64,000 bases of DNA from Rhodobacteraceae bacterium S2214 (GCA_025141675.1 CP081161.1:1152001-1216000), one strand, 5' to 3'; positions 7,815 through 17,453 are shown, numbered from the stretch's first letter. Made by a program: numbers and translations. The notes: generated by a model from the sequence alone, not told the origin.

Positions 7815-9035
7815 ATGAACATCGGTCAACAACTGAAACTGCCAAACGGTGTCACGCTAAAAAATCGCATCGTGAAATCCGCAATGTCGGAAGCGCTTGC
7901 GGACGAATGCAACAATCCGACGCAAGCCCAGATTGACCTCTTTGCGCAATGGAGCAAAGGTGGTGCCGCGCTTTTGATAACAGGGAACACACCCGTTGAT
8001 CGGATGCATCTCGAACATGCTGGCAACTTTGTACTAGACCCAAGTTCGGACATGAAACGCGTTTCAGCGCTTGCCGCAGCAGGCAAAAGTGGTGGTGCGA
8101 AAATCCTTGCTCAACTTGCGCACGCCGGACGGCAAACCCCTGAGGCAATCAATGCCCACCCAACGTCGATATCAGACGTCCAGTTGGATTTACCCGGTTA
8201 TGGAAAGCCGACCCCAGCAGGCGAGCCGGAATTCGAAGAGATCATCGCAAAATTTGTGCGGTCTGCGAGGCTTGCAGAGGAAGCCGGGTTTGATGGCGTC
8301 GAGATTCATGCCGCTCATGGGTACTTGCTTAGTTCTGCCCTATCGCCTCGGATAAACACCCGTACCGACCGTTGGGGTGGTGCATTGGAAAACAGGGCCC
8401 GGCTGTCAATCGAGGTGGTCAAAGCGGTTCGGCAAGCAGTTGATCCGGGCTTCATCGTTGCCGTCAAACTAAACTCATCCGATTTCCAGAAAGGCGGGTT
8501 CGACCACGCGGATTCAGTTCAAGTGGCTGTCATGCTGGAAGCAGAGGGCGTGGATTTCATCGAAATCTCGGGCGGCAACTTCGAAGAGCCGACAGCGTAT
8601 CAACATGCGTCGAAAAGCGGATCAACTCAGATACGCGAAGCCTATTTTCTGGATTACGCCGCTGCGATCAAAGATGCCTTGACTATTCCCCTAATGGTCA
8701 CCGGTGGTTTTCGATCCGCTGGTGTAATGAATGACGCCATTGCTAGCGGCAAGACCGACCTGATCGGGATGGGTCGTCCCTTTATTGCCGATCCGAGTTT
8801 CGCCGCCAAGCTGTTGGCTGGTGAGATCGAGAAAGCACCCGCAGTTGAACAGGATTTTCCACCAGCCGACACCCTGCCACGCGGTGCAGTTCTAAATTGG
8901 TTCTGCGCCCAAATTGCACTTGCGGGACGGACAGGGGCACCGGATTTAGATATGTCAGTTGTGGATGGGCATGAAAGCTACTTGAAGCAAATCAAGTTGG
9001 CCACCGACCAGCTGCTCACAGCTAGATGCGAATGA
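7815..9035 (+). CDS. NADH:flavin oxidoreductase (Old Yellow Enzyme family)
   Basis: 406 residues starting at the ATG at 7815, two bases after the regulator's stop. A TIM-barrel FMN enzyme: NGVTLKNRIVKSAM at the N-terminus, LAHAGRQT, GVEIHAAHGYLLS (substrate-binding histidines), RTDRWGG, and the phosphate-binding MVTGGFRSA...GMGRPFIADP end. Family members reduce activated C=C bonds, quinones or nitro compounds using NAD(P)H. Length is that of the single-domain class without the extra Fe-S and FAD domains of 2,4-dienoyl-CoA reductase. With the ArsR-type regulator it probably forms an electrophile-response unit. Confidence 0.9.
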   Translation: MNIGQQLKLPNGVTLKNRIVKSAMSEALADECNNPTQAQIDLFAQWSKGGAALLITGNTPVDRMHLEHAGNFVLDPSSDMKRVSALAAAGKSGGAKILAQLAHAGRQTPEAINAHPTSISDVQLDLPGYGKPTPAGEPEFEEIIAKFVRSARLAEEAGFDGVEIHAAHGYLLSSALSPRINTRTDRWGGALENRARLSIEVVKAVRQAVDPGFIVAVKLNSSDFQKGGFDHADSVQVAVMLEAEGVDFIEISGGNFEEPTAYQHASKSGSTQIREAYFLDYAAAIKDALTIPLMVTGGFRSAGVMNDAIASGKTDLIGMGRPFIADPSFAAKLLAGEIEKAPAVEQDFPPADTLPRGAVLNWFCAQIALAGRTGAPDLDMSVVDGHESYLKQIKLATDQLLTARCE

Positions 9036-9212
9036 CAACGGTGTAACGGTTGTTTCTCGATTTCTGGCAAAGCGGCCATTGAATCATTTGCGGTGAAAGG
9101 TAGCAAAGTCCCGCGACTTTAAAATTCGCCGTTTTGTTCCATGCTGCGAGCTGCACCAATGACCGTTTCTCTCGCTGCGCGATGGCATGGCGGCTTTCGC
9201 CCACGCCGCATT

Positions 9213-9244
9213 TTTTCTCGCTGCGTGCGCGCGCAGCGAGAAAA
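9213..9244. terminator. Perfect 13-bp inverted repeat with A/T ends
   Basis: TTTTCTCGCTGCG, loop TGCGCG, CGCAGCGAGAAAA. The stem is GC-rich inside and A/T outside, so read from either side it looks like a bidirectional intrinsic terminator. It lies 180 bases after the oxidoreductase gene. Confidence 0.55.
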
Positions 9245-9457
9245 TCAAATTCACAGTATGGGCTCTTCGATGCCATTCGCTGCTATATAAACGAACGACG
9301 GCTCTCAGATTGTCTGTCTTGAGAGGCAAAGTTATGAGTCGCAAAAGGTAAGGCTCGTGCGTTGATAGAAATGCGGCCTTCGTAAAATCAATGACTTAGC
9401 CCATCGAAAAAGGTAAAACTATGTGTCGCCCCACACACTTTTGTCGAAAACCGAGAT

Positions 9458-9489
9458 AACTTGCCTTTTTGCGCGGTAAGTTGCCTTTT
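9458..9489. repeat. Pair of direct repeats AA(C/G)TTGCCTTTT
   Basis: AACTTGCCTTTT at 9458-9469 and AAGTTGCCTTTT at 9478-9489, 20 bases apart (two helical turns). Related words (AAAGGTAA) occur nearby at about 9346 and 9410. This could be a small binding-site array; no gene flanks it closely. Confidence 0.35.
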
Positions 9490-10221
9490 CGACGTGCATT
9501 GCTGACCTTTCCGTTCAATTTGATCTCCATCGCTCGTTTCTCGCGTCCTTCAATCGTTGCAGGTTTTCAAGACAACGCACGCAGTGCGCTTGCTCTGAAA
9601 CCTTGCCACGTGGCGAACGCGGGAGGGGGCGAGGCAGGTCTATTCGACGGCAGTGGTGCGGCCCGCAGGCGTTAGCCGAGGACGCGGTGCGGTCTAATGG
9701 ACTTGTCCGAGGGGGAGGGCCGCGCCCTCACCCTGACGCTGTGCAGCGGCGTTCGGCTTGTCCGAACCCCAAGCAGCCATAGAAAGCTCAGGATCGCAGA
9801 TCCGTCGCCCCAGCGACCGTCACCCGGAGGGCAGATCGACGCGGCCGATGGACAGCATGAGACAAAGGAAAGGCACCGGCTCTAAAAGAGACGATGCCCG
9901 ACTATTTTGTCAGCTGCCGATTGGTTGTGACGTTCTGGGTGAAAGCTGCTCTTGGCAGCTGGAAGCTAGGGCGCGGTGACACATCCAAAGGACGGGGCAG
10001 GGGCCATGCTGCAATCACAGCGAAACGCAGCATTGGCGGGAAGCGGGCGTTTGCCGCAATTGCAGAACCGCAGCCACAAAAAGAATAAGCAGCCACTCAA
10101 TGCAACTTTCCGCAATGATGGCGCGGCACACTTAAGGCGATTGGGCGTCAGGCATAATGAATTGATTCTACGCAAGTACGCATCATCATTATTGTTCCAA
10201 TAGCGCGAATTTGTTTTTTGT

Positions 10222-10953
10222 TTAAATACTCAGGTGAAGCATTTCGTCAAATGCTTTCCGAAGTGCGGCAGACCAGCCGTCCGAGAGTTTTTGGAAGTCC
10301 GGATCGAGGTCCTCGATGCGACGGTTTTGCGAAAATACAAATTTGTCGGTCTCAATGACGCTCAGATCAAGCGGCATGCCAACCGACAGGTTTGAACGCA
10401 GCGTTGAATCCATCGACAAAAGGGCTGCTGTGACTGACACGTCAAGTGGTGTCTGCGGTGTGATCACGCGATCCAGGATTGGCTTGCCGTACTTGTGTTC
10501 GCCAATCTGGAAATATGGCGTCTCGTCTGTCGCCTCGATGAAGTTACCAGCGGAGTAAACGTGGAACAACCGCTGGGCACCGCCGATGCGCTGGCCCCCA
10601 ACAATAATTGAACTAAGGGTGCTTTCGCCAGATTGCGCCATGCCCTGTGCGTAACGCGCTTGCACAACCTGCATCGCATCCCCAACCAGTTCTGCGATCT
10701 TGAACATGGATGGCGCGGTCAGGATGGTCTCGAGCCCATTTTCAGGGTGATCGATGTTTTCCTGCAGCAGCGATATGACCGCCTGCGTGATGGACAGGTT
10801 GCCTGAGGTCATCATGGTGATACAGCGTTCGCCGGGCACCTCCCAAGAAAACATCTTTTTGTATTTTGCGATGTTGTCCATACCCGCGTTTGTGCGCGTG
10901 TCGGACAAGAAAACCAAACCTGTTTCCAGCTTGATTGCCACACAATAGGTCAT
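10222..10953 (-). CDS. Anbu-type proteasome-related peptidase
   Basis: 243 residues. I choose the ATG at 10953 over one 12 bases upstream because it puts Thr at position 2, the N-terminal nucleophile once Met is removed (MTYCVAIKLETGLVFLSDTRTNAG). The pattern, with Asp and Lys further in (SDTRTNAG, KYKKMF) and the SSIIVGGQ strand, is that of COG3484 proteasome-type peptidases, the ancestral beta subunit (Anbu), whose relatives form open helical or ring assemblies. Downstream of the alpha-E gene by about 100 bases. Comparative genomics ties Anbu to ATP-grasp, alpha-E and transglutaminase genes, all present here; a peptide-tagging or peptide-degrading cycle is proposed in the literature but unproven. 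Confidence 0.9.
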   Translation of the reverse strand: MTYCVAIKLETGLVFLSDTRTNAGMDNIAKYKKMFSWEVPGERCITMMTSGNLSITQAVISLLQENIDHPENGLETILTAPSMFKIAELVGDAMQVVQARYAQGMAQSGESTLSSIIVGGQRIGGAQRLFHVYSAGNFIEATDETPYFQIGEHKYGKPILDRVITPQTPLDVSVTAALLSMDSTLRSNLSVGMPLDLSVIETDKFVFSQNRRIEDLDPDFQKLSDGWSAALRKAFDEMLHLSI

Positions 10954-11055
10954 CTCTCGGTCCATCCTCTGGGGTTCCTGGTCGGTGATCTATGAGGCAA
11001 GCCGCGTGTCGCTGCAAGTTGCTCAGGATGCCGATATCCAGAATTTTTGAATAAT

Positions 11056-12027
11056 CTATGAATTGGCCGTCACGTCATCTGTTCCGAATCCAAACGCGTT
11101 CGCTGTTTCCACCGCTCTGTTGTTTGTGTCCATAATGAATTGCGTGAGCCATTCGTGCAGCCCTTTAGCGAAAACGTCACCGGTCGTTAGGTCCATAAGC
11201 GCTGTGTAATCGGATCGGACCCGTTGCAGTAGTGCTGTTTGCTGTGGATTTTGATCCGACGTCAACGCAACCAGTTCACCGTAGATATGCGACAGTGCCG
11301 TGCGCAATGATCGAGGGCTATCGCTGTTGAGCACCAATAGATCGACCACACCTTCTGCATCAAGATTGCGACCGTAAGTCTGACGGAATGCACCTGCGGA
11401 ATTGGCGGCACGTAAGATCTGCAGCCATTGCAGGTAATCCAAACCACCGCCGACGTCAGAAACACGGGGCAGCAACACGTGGTATTTGACGTCTAGCAGC
11501 CGTGCCGTCGAATCCGCACGCTCGAACCATTTTCCAAGCTGTACAAATCCGTGCCGATCATTGCGTAGCATTGTTTCGGCCACAGCCCCGCCAATCAGGA
11601 TCGATCGTGCCCGCACTTTATCAAGGAAGGCGCTCAGGTTTGTGCGGTCTAATTCAAGTGCGAGGTCGAGTTTCAATTCGGCATGGGTTTGGTTGATCGC
11701 CTCCCATACTTCTGACGTCAGTGCCGTGCGGACAGACTTGGCATTGTAGCGCGCGGCCTCAATGCAGGCGATAATAGACGAAGGGTTTGTTTCATCTCGG
11801 ATCAGGTATTCGCTAACGGTTTTGGCCACAGCGGCCTCTGGATCGGTTGGGAATGTTCCAGAAGACCCCGATGCAATCACGACAGACGTCCATTCGCTTA
11901 GCGGCGCGCCCTCTTGTCTAGGCAAAGCATCCAATCGTCTGCCCGCGTCCAGCAGGCGTGCGATAAAATCCATCCGTTCGACATAGCGTGACATCCAGAA
12001 AAGGCCTGCGGCGGTACGACTAAGCAT
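11056..12027 (-). CDS. Alpha-E domain protein
   Basis: 323 residues from the ATG at 12027 (GAGGAG upstream), overlapping the end of the ATP-grasp gene by 8 bases. All-helical; opens with LSRTAAGLFWMSRYVERMDFIARLLDAG, the hallmark of the alpha-E family (COG2307), and contains GKWFERADSTARLLDVKYH. The family always travels with the circularly permuted ATP-grasp enzyme and is thought to work with it in an amidoligase system. No catalytic motif is evident in it. Cytoplasmic. Confidence 0.92.
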   Translation of the reverse strand: MLSRTAAGLFWMSRYVERMDFIARLLDAGRRLDALPRQEGAPLSEWTSVVIASGSSGTFPTDPEAAVAKTVSEYLIRDETNPSSIIACIEAARYNAKSVRTALTSEVWEAINQTHAELKLDLALELDRTNLSAFLDKVRARSILIGGAVAETMLRNDRHGFVQLGKWFERADSTARLLDVKYHVLLPRVSDVGGGLDYLQWLQILRAANSAGAFRQTYGRNLDAEGVVDLLVLNSDSPRSLRTALSHIYGELVALTSDQNPQQTALLQRVRSDYTALMDLTTGDVFAKGLHEWLTQFIMDTNNRAVETANAFGFGTDDVTANS

Positions 12028-13438
12028 TGGACGGCTCCTCACAAAGAACCCAAGTATCTTTCACGCCGCCACCCTGACTGGAATTCACCACCAGCGATCC
12101 TTCCTTCAATGCGACCCGCGAAAGGCCGCTGGGAATCAAAGATGTGGTTCTTCCAGAGATGACATAAGGCCTGAGATCAACGTGTCGCGGGGACATGCCA
12201 TTGGGCGTCAAAATCGGAGACGTCGACAGATCAAGTGTTGGCTGCGCGATATAATTGGCAGGGTTCGCGGCAAGCTTTTCACCAAATGCTGTGATTTCTT
12301 CTTGGGTAGAGGTTGGACCAACAAGCATCCCGTATCCGCCGGACCCATGTACCTCTTTGACCACAAGTTCGGCGAGATGGGCCTGCACATAGGCCAAATC
12401 ATCAGCCCTCTCACAGCAGTAGGTGGGCACGTTGGGAATGATCGGGTCTTCGCCAAGATAAAATTTGATCATGTCAGGGACGTAAGTATAGATCGCCTTG
12501 TCATCTGCGATGCCAGTGCCTGGCGCATTCACCACCGTCACATTGCCCGCCTTCATTGCTCGAATAAGACCGGACACACCCAGCAGGCTATCCGGATTGA
12601 AGACCTCGGGGTCGATGTATTCGTCATCAATCCGGCGATAAAGGACATCAATTTGTTTGGGGCCGCGCGTGGTCCGCATATAGACGCGGTCGTTTTCAAC
12701 AAAAAGATCAGACCCTTCGACGAGTTCGATCCCCATCAGATCGGCCAAAAAGTAGTGTTCGTAGTAGGCTGAATTGAATTGGCCCGGCGTCATCAAAGCA
12801 AGCGTTGGTGTGCCCATGCAGTTGGGCGGCGCGCACTCCTGCATCGCAGTCGCTAGATGTTCACCGTAGCCGTCGACTGCGCGGACAAGCCCACCTTCGA
12901 AAAGTTCGGGGAACATGCGCGTCATCACTTCGCGGTTTTGTAGAACATAGGATATTCCGGACGGCGTGCGGCAATTATCCTCGAGCACATAAAATGTGTC
13001 CTGATCTGTGCGTACGATATCCACACCGATGATATGCGACCAAATATCGTTTGGCGGACGGTAGCCATTCATCTGTTCAAGGTATGCTGGATTGCCATCA
13101 AGGATCGTGGACGGCACCACCCCGGCTTTGAAGATTTCGCGGGGTCCATAGATGTCGGCGATAAACGCGTTCAGCGCATTGGCCCTTTGGATTGATCCGC
13201 GTTCCACGATTGACCACTCCGATGCATTGAACACACGTGGGACCATATCAAATGGGATCAACCGGTCGGTATTGTTACCTTCGTTGTAGACGGCGAAAGT
13301 AATGCCGATGCGGCGAAATAGGGCTTCGGCTTCGGCTTGTCGTTCTAAAAGTGCCTCAGGACCGTGCTTTTTCATCCATGCGTCGATGACAGAATACTCT
13401 TTGCGCAAATCGGCGTCGCGAAACATCTCATTATACAT
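12020..13438 (-). CDS. Circularly permuted type 2 ATP-grasp protein
   Basis: 472 residues. It has FNASEWSIVERGSIQRANALNAFIADIYG and the ATP-grasp signatures RTPSGISYVLQNREVM, VLYRRIDDEYIDP, and KEVHGSGGYGMLVGP near the C-terminus, the permuted order typical of COG2308. Such enzymes are predicted amide-bond ligases using ATP. First gene of the leftward operon, with AGGACA upstream; a 16-base palindrome lies about 31 bases before the start. The divergent neighbour is the transglutaminase. Substrate unknown. Confidence 0.93.
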   Translation of the reverse strand: MYNEMFRDADLRKEYSVIDAWMKKHGPEALLERQAEAEALFRRIGITFAVYNEGNNTDRLIPFDMVPRVFNASEWSIVERGSIQRANALNAFIADIYGPREIFKAGVVPSTILDGNPAYLEQMNGYRPPNDIWSHIIGVDIVRTDQDTFYVLEDNCRTPSGISYVLQNREVMTRMFPELFEGGLVRAVDGYGEHLATAMQECAPPNCMGTPTLALMTPGQFNSAYYEHYFLADLMGIELVEGSDLFVENDRVYMRTTRGPKQIDVLYRRIDDEYIDPEVFNPDSLLGVSGLIRAMKAGNVTVVNAPGTGIADDKAIYTYVPDMIKFYLGEDPIIPNVPTYCCERADDLAYVQAHLAELVVKEVHGSGGYGMLVGPTSTQEEITAFGEKLAANPANYIAQPTLDLSTSPILTPNGMSPRHVDLRPYVISGRTTSLIPSGLSRVALKEGSLVVNSSQGGGVKDTWVLCEEPSNA

Positions 13439-13468
13439 GCATTGTCCTGTTTATATTTCGGTAACCTC

Positions 13469-13484
13469 TTGTGCGATTGCACAA
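13469..13484. promoter_or_regulatory. Palindrome TTGTGCGATTGCACAA between divergent genes
   Basis: Perfect 6-base arms TTGTGC/GCACAA around GATT in the 136-base divergent intergenic region between the ATP-grasp and transglutaminase genes. Position and symmetry suggest an operator shared by both directions. The regulator is not known and none is encoded nearby. Confidence 0.5.
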
Positions 13485-13574
13485 AAAGATGATCATCTCT
13501 GATTAATAACAGCGTCTACACGCGACACGTCTTGCCAAGCCGCGTTATCAAAAGCTTAAGGAACAAATGTACTT

Positions 13575-16500
13575 ATGTCGATAAAAGTGGCACTTTCGCA
13601 CAAAACGACTTATTCTTACGACAGATTGGTAACGCTCGCGCCGCATGTCGTACGGCTTCGCCCGGCACCACATACGCGCACGCCGGTTCAAAGCTACAGC
13701 CTGAAAATTGAACCCAAAAACCACTATCTGAATTGGCAGCAAGACGCCTATTCCAATTGGCAAGCCCGACTGGTTTTCCCCGAAGCGACGCGCGAATTAT
13801 CCGTCACCGTGGATTTGGTGGTCGATTTGGTCGCCATCAATCCGTTCGATTTTTTCCTTGATGCCGCGGCTGAAAATGTTCCGTTCGCCTATGATAAAGC
13901 CTTGGCAAAAGATCTGCGCCCGTATCTGCGCAAGGTCGCGCGCGGTGACGCGTTTATGGATTTTGTGGCCAAGGCTCCTGTGCAAGAGGGCACGACCAAC
14001 GACTGGCTTGTGGCCCTGAACCAATATGTGGCCAACGCCATCGACTACACGATCCGCATGGAACCGGGAGTGCAGCGCCCGTCCGAGACGATTAACAAAG
14101 CGCTCGGGTCGTGCCGTGACAGCGCGTGGCTGATGGTCGCCATGTTCCGCCAATTGGGATACGCCGCGCGGTTCGTGTCGGGTTATTTGATCCAGCTGAC
14201 CTCTGACCAGAAACCGCTGCATGGTCCCGAAGGCCCGACAGAAGACTTTACCGATCTGCACGCTTGGACCGAGGTATATCTGCCCGGCGCGGGCTGGGTC
14301 GGAATGGACCCGACATCTGGCTTATTCGCAGGCGAAGGCCATGTTCCGCTGGCAGCAACGCCAGAACCGAGTTCAGCTGCTGCAATCTCTGGGGCGCATG
14401 ACGAAGCCGAGGTCACATTTGGCTTTGAAATGTCAGTGACCCGCATCGCTGAACCACCGCGTGTGACACGTCCACTATCGCCAGAACAATGGGCCGAAAT
14501 CGACCGCGCCGGACAGTCCATCGAAAACAAGCTGCAAGCCCAAGACATGCGCCTGACCATGGGCGGGGAACCTACATTTATTTCGGCCAATGATCGCGAC
14601 GGTGCCGAATGGACAACCGACGCCGTTGGCCCCACCAAACGCGATTATGCGGATGATCTGCTGCGGCGGCTTCACGAGCGCTTCGCGCCGCATGGTGTGC
14701 TGCACCACGGGCAAGGCAAGTGGTATCCGGGAGAACCGCTACCACGTTGGGCCTATTCGATCATCTGGCGTGGCGACGGTCTGCCGCTCTGGTCAGATGT
14801 TGGTCGCATTGCCAAGGAAGGCACCGGTACTGCGGACGCGGAAACAGCAGGCGCATTTGCGACAAAGCTGGCCGAGAACCTTGGGCTGGATGATGAATTC
14901 GTCCACGATATCTACGAAGACCCTATGCACTTTATGGGCACAGAGGCGCTGTTGCCCGAAGATGTCACGCCTGAAGACAGCGAACTCGAAGATCCACAAG
15001 AACGCGCGCGTCTAATTCGCATGATGAATAACGGCCTTTCGGCGCCTTCAAGCTACGCTATCCCGCTGCAATTGGCGCAGGCCAAGGCATCCGGTGCCCG
15101 CCGTTTCAAATGGGCGTCCGAACGATGGACGACGCGACGTGGCAAATTGTTCCTGACTCCGGGTGATAGCCCTGCAGGTTTACGGCTTCCGCTGGGAACT
15201 TTGCGCAAAGGCGAAAAGGACAAACGCGGCAAACGCAAACGCATCGACAAACCCTTTGTGCGCGATCCAATGGCGCGCCGCGCCCCACCGCCGCCATCGC
15301 AACGTGTGATGCAAAACGCGATGGGCGGGGCCGCTGGTCCGGCACAAGAACATCAGGCCGACTACTGGTTGCGCGACATTGGTGCCTCTGACGATTGGAT
15401 CGCGGGCGAGCAGCAGTTCTGGGAAGAGGGCATGCCCATCCGCACTGCGCTCACGGTCGAAGCGCGCGATGGTATCCTACATGTCTTTATGCCACCCACG
15501 GGGTCGGCGGATGAATACCTTGATCTGATCGAAGCTGCCGAAGAGGCCGCACAGGACATGGACCTTGCTGTACGCATCGAAGGGTATGAACCGCCGCGTG
15601 ACCCATCGTTGAACGTGATCCGCGTGACCCCCGATCCCGGTGTGATCGAGGTCAACATTCATCCTGCCGGCGACTGGTCTGCTTTGCGTCAAATCACCGA
15701 AGCGCTGTATGAAGAGGCACGGCAATGCGGTCTTGATAGCTTTACTTTCATGGTCGATGGACGGCTGACAGGATCAGGTGGCGGCAACCATATCGTCGTG
15801 GGTGGCCAAACACCCGCCGATAGCCCGTTCCTGCGGCGACCCGATTTGGCGGCATCAGTCGTGCGCTATTGGCAGCGCCACCCTTCGCTGTCCTACCTGT
15901 TCTCAGGCACATTTATTGGCCCCACATCACAAGCGCCGCGGTTTGACGAAGGACGGTCAGGCAACGTCTATGAGATGGAAATCGCGTTGACCGAACTTGC
16001 GCGTATGCAGGAAACCGGCCAATCTGCCCCCTGGCTGGCGGATCGCATTTTGCGTCATTTGCTTACAGATTTGACCGGCAATACGCACCGTGCCGAGATT
16101 TGTATCGACAAGATGTTCTCGCCCGATAGCCCCACTGGCAGGCTTGGTCTTGTCGAATTTCGCGGCTTTGAAATGCCACCCCATTGGCAGATGTCGATGG
16201 CACAGGCCTTGGTGATCCGCGCATTGCTTTCTTGGTTCTGGGAGAAACCCTACACTGAACCGCTGATCCCGTGGGGCGACACGCTGCACGACAAATATCT
16301 ATTGCCACATCATGTGATGACAGATTTCAGAGAGGTGCTGTCGGATCTGTCCGCCGCACATGGCTTTCCTTTCCGTGATGACTGGTATGACGCCCAGTAC
16401 GAATTCCGCTTTCCAGAGGTCGGTTCGGTACAGGTCGAAGGCATGACCCTGCGGTTGCGCAACGCCATTGAGCCTTGGCTGGTTTTGGGCGAAGAAAGCA

Positions 16501-16946
16501 CCGGCGGCGGCACGTCACGTTATGTCGACAGTTCGCTGGAACGGGTCGAGGCCACGATCGAGGGGCCTTGGTCGGACCGCTACATCCTGACCTGTAACCA
16601 AGTCGAAGTTCCCCTGCGCGACTACGGCCCGAACTTGCGCGGTGCGGGCGTCCGGTTCCGTAGTTGGCAACCGTGGTCATCGCTGCACCCGACAATACCG
16701 TCACATGCCCCACTGGTTTTTGACATTTATGACAAAACAGTGGGCCGATCGGTTGGCGGTTTGACGTATTCGGTGTCGCACGTCGGAGGCAGATCGCATG
16801 AAACCCGTCCGGTCAATGATCTGGAAGCCGAAGGTCGCCGCCGTGTCAGATTTGTGCCCGGCCAGCATACGCCAATGGGATTCAACCCCATCTCACCTCG
16901 CAAGAACCAACATCAATATTGGACGATTGATTTGCGTTTCGTTTGA
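13575..16946 (+). CDS. Transglutaminase-like / DUF2126 large protein
   Basis: 1123 residues, no signal peptide. Residues 1-100 form the bacterial transglutaminase N-terminal beta domain. The core carries the Cys-His-Asp triad: Cys180 in LGSCRDSAW, His229 in DLHAWTEVYLP, Asp245 in VGMDPTSG. From about residue 300 (LTMGGEPTFIS onward) to the end is the DUF2126 region, with DGRLTGSGGGNHIVVGG. A basic linker (about 540-570, GKRKRIDKPF) separates the parts. Length is usual for this fusion. Predicted to cut or transfer amide bonds in the Anbu/ATP-grasp system. Reads away from the other three genes across a 136-base shared promoter region. Confidence 0.93.
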   Translation: MSIKVALSHKTTYSYDRLVTLAPHVVRLRPAPHTRTPVQSYSLKIEPKNHYLNWQQDAYSNWQARLVFPEATRELSVTVDLVVDLVAINPFDFFLDAAAENVPFAYDKALAKDLRPYLRKVARGDAFMDFVAKAPVQEGTTNDWLVALNQYVANAIDYTIRMEPGVQRPSETINKALGSCRDSAWLMVAMFRQLGYAARFVSGYLIQLTSDQKPLHGPEGPTEDFTDLHAWTEVYLPGAGWVGMDPTSGLFAGEGHVPLAATPEPSSAAAISGAHDEAEVTFGFEMSVTRIAEPPRVTRPLSPEQWAEIDRAGQSIENKLQAQDMRLTMGGEPTFISANDRDGAEWTTDAVGPTKRDYADDLLRRLHERFAPHGVLHHGQGKWYPGEPLPRWAYSIIWRGDGLPLWSDVGRIAKEGTGTADAETAGAFATKLAENLGLDDEFVHDIYEDPMHFMGTEALLPEDVTPEDSELEDPQERARLIRMMNNGLSAPSSYAIPLQLAQAKASGARRFKWASERWTTRRGKLFLTPGDSPAGLRLPLGTLRKGEKDKRGKRKRIDKPFVRDPMARRAPPPPSQRVMQNAMGGAAGPAQEHQADYWLRDIGASDDWIAGEQQFWEEGMPIRTALTVEARDGILHVFMPPTGSADEYLDLIEAAEEAAQDMDLAVRIEGYEPPRDPSLNVIRVTPDPGVIEVNIHPAGDWSALRQITEALYEEARQCGLDSFTFMVDGRLTGSGGGNHIVVGGQTPADSPFLRRPDLAASVVRYWQRHPSLSYLFSGTFIGPTSQAPRFDEGRSGNVYEMEIALTELARMQETGQSAPWLADRILRHLLTDLTGNTHRAEICIDKMFSPDSPTGRLGLVEFRGFEMPPHWQMSMAQALVIRALLSWFWEKPYTEPLIPWGDTLHDKYLLPHHVMTDFREVLSDLSAAHGFPFRDDWYDAQYEFRFPEVGSVQVEGMTLRLRNAIEPWLVLGEESTGGGTSRYVDSSLERVEATIEGPWSDRYILTCNQVEVPLRDYGPNLRGAGVRFRSWQPWSSLHPTIPSHAPLVFDIYDKTVGRSVGGLTYSVSHVGGRSHETRPVNDLEAEGRRRVRFVPGQHTPMGFNPISPRKNQHQYWTIDLRFV

Positions 16947-17183
16947 ACCGTGGCATGCCGAGACGTCGGAAATAGTTTAGAAGTTTGGTGAAAAGCTGAA
17001 CTTCCAAACCGCAATACATGCATCAAGAAGGACACTTTGCATGCATGGTTCGCCATACGTTTCCAAAGACGTACCATGTCAATTCCACCAAAATACAAAG
17101 CCGGGTGTGGCCTACACGACCGCGGGAAACCGTGCTTGCACTGTCTTGGATGCATTCGCCTGCGTTGTCCGCAGGCTATGTAC

Positions 17184-17453
17184 CTAACCGCGTTCAATGG
17201 CCAAAGTGAGAGGCAGTTCAACGGACGACGCGATACGCTCGACAATTTGCACGACCAAATCAAGCAGAATGTCTTCTCCATCTTCAATTCCATGCGCAGC
17301 CGCCATCTACCAGCTTCCGGTTGCCGATGCCTTTGCGCCAACGTCCGCCAAAGTTTTCGCGCCGCCCGCATCCCATATATTGTAGAGAACGAGCGGGTCA
17401 CCCTTAACGTGAAGCGCCTTGAATTGCGCGGCTTTGGTTGCTTGGTCTGTCAT
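17184..17453 (-). pseudogene. Decayed isocitrate lyase/PEP mutase-family gene
   Basis: From an ATG at 17453 the frame reads MTDQATKAAQFKALHVKGDP and LVLYNIWDAGGAKTLADVG, then SATGSW, a stop (TAG 17307-17309), MAAAHGIEDGED, LLDLVVQIVERIASSVELPL and a second stop (TAG 17184-17186). This is the N-terminal third of the isocitrate lyase/phosphoenolpyruvate mutase family, whose members normally read SWSVAAAHG at the first break. Beyond 17184 similarity fades. The ATG overlaps the stop of ada by four bases (ATGA), so it was once the second gene of an ada operon. Confidence 0.85.

Larger units (their letters stand above)
9036..10221. other. 1.2 kb stretch without recognisable genes
   Basis: No open frame here has both a ribosome binding site and a protein-like sequence. 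It contains a perfect 13-base inverted repeat (9213-9244), a pair of direct repeats (9458-9489) and a GC-rich block (about 9600-9790) with many CCG/CGG runs. Another block (about 9990-10080) resembles dispersed Roseobacter intergenic sequence. The base composition varies sharply along it, as in a patchwork of island debris. Confidence 0.6.

Noticed and set aside
9697..9979. Two plus-strand frames in the gene desert
   Set aside because: Pro/Arg-rich compositions from a GC-rich block, no start signal, no family.
16913..17401. 162-residue minus frame starting inside the pseudogene
   Set aside because: Wrong frame relative to the recognisable isocitrate lyase-family sequence.
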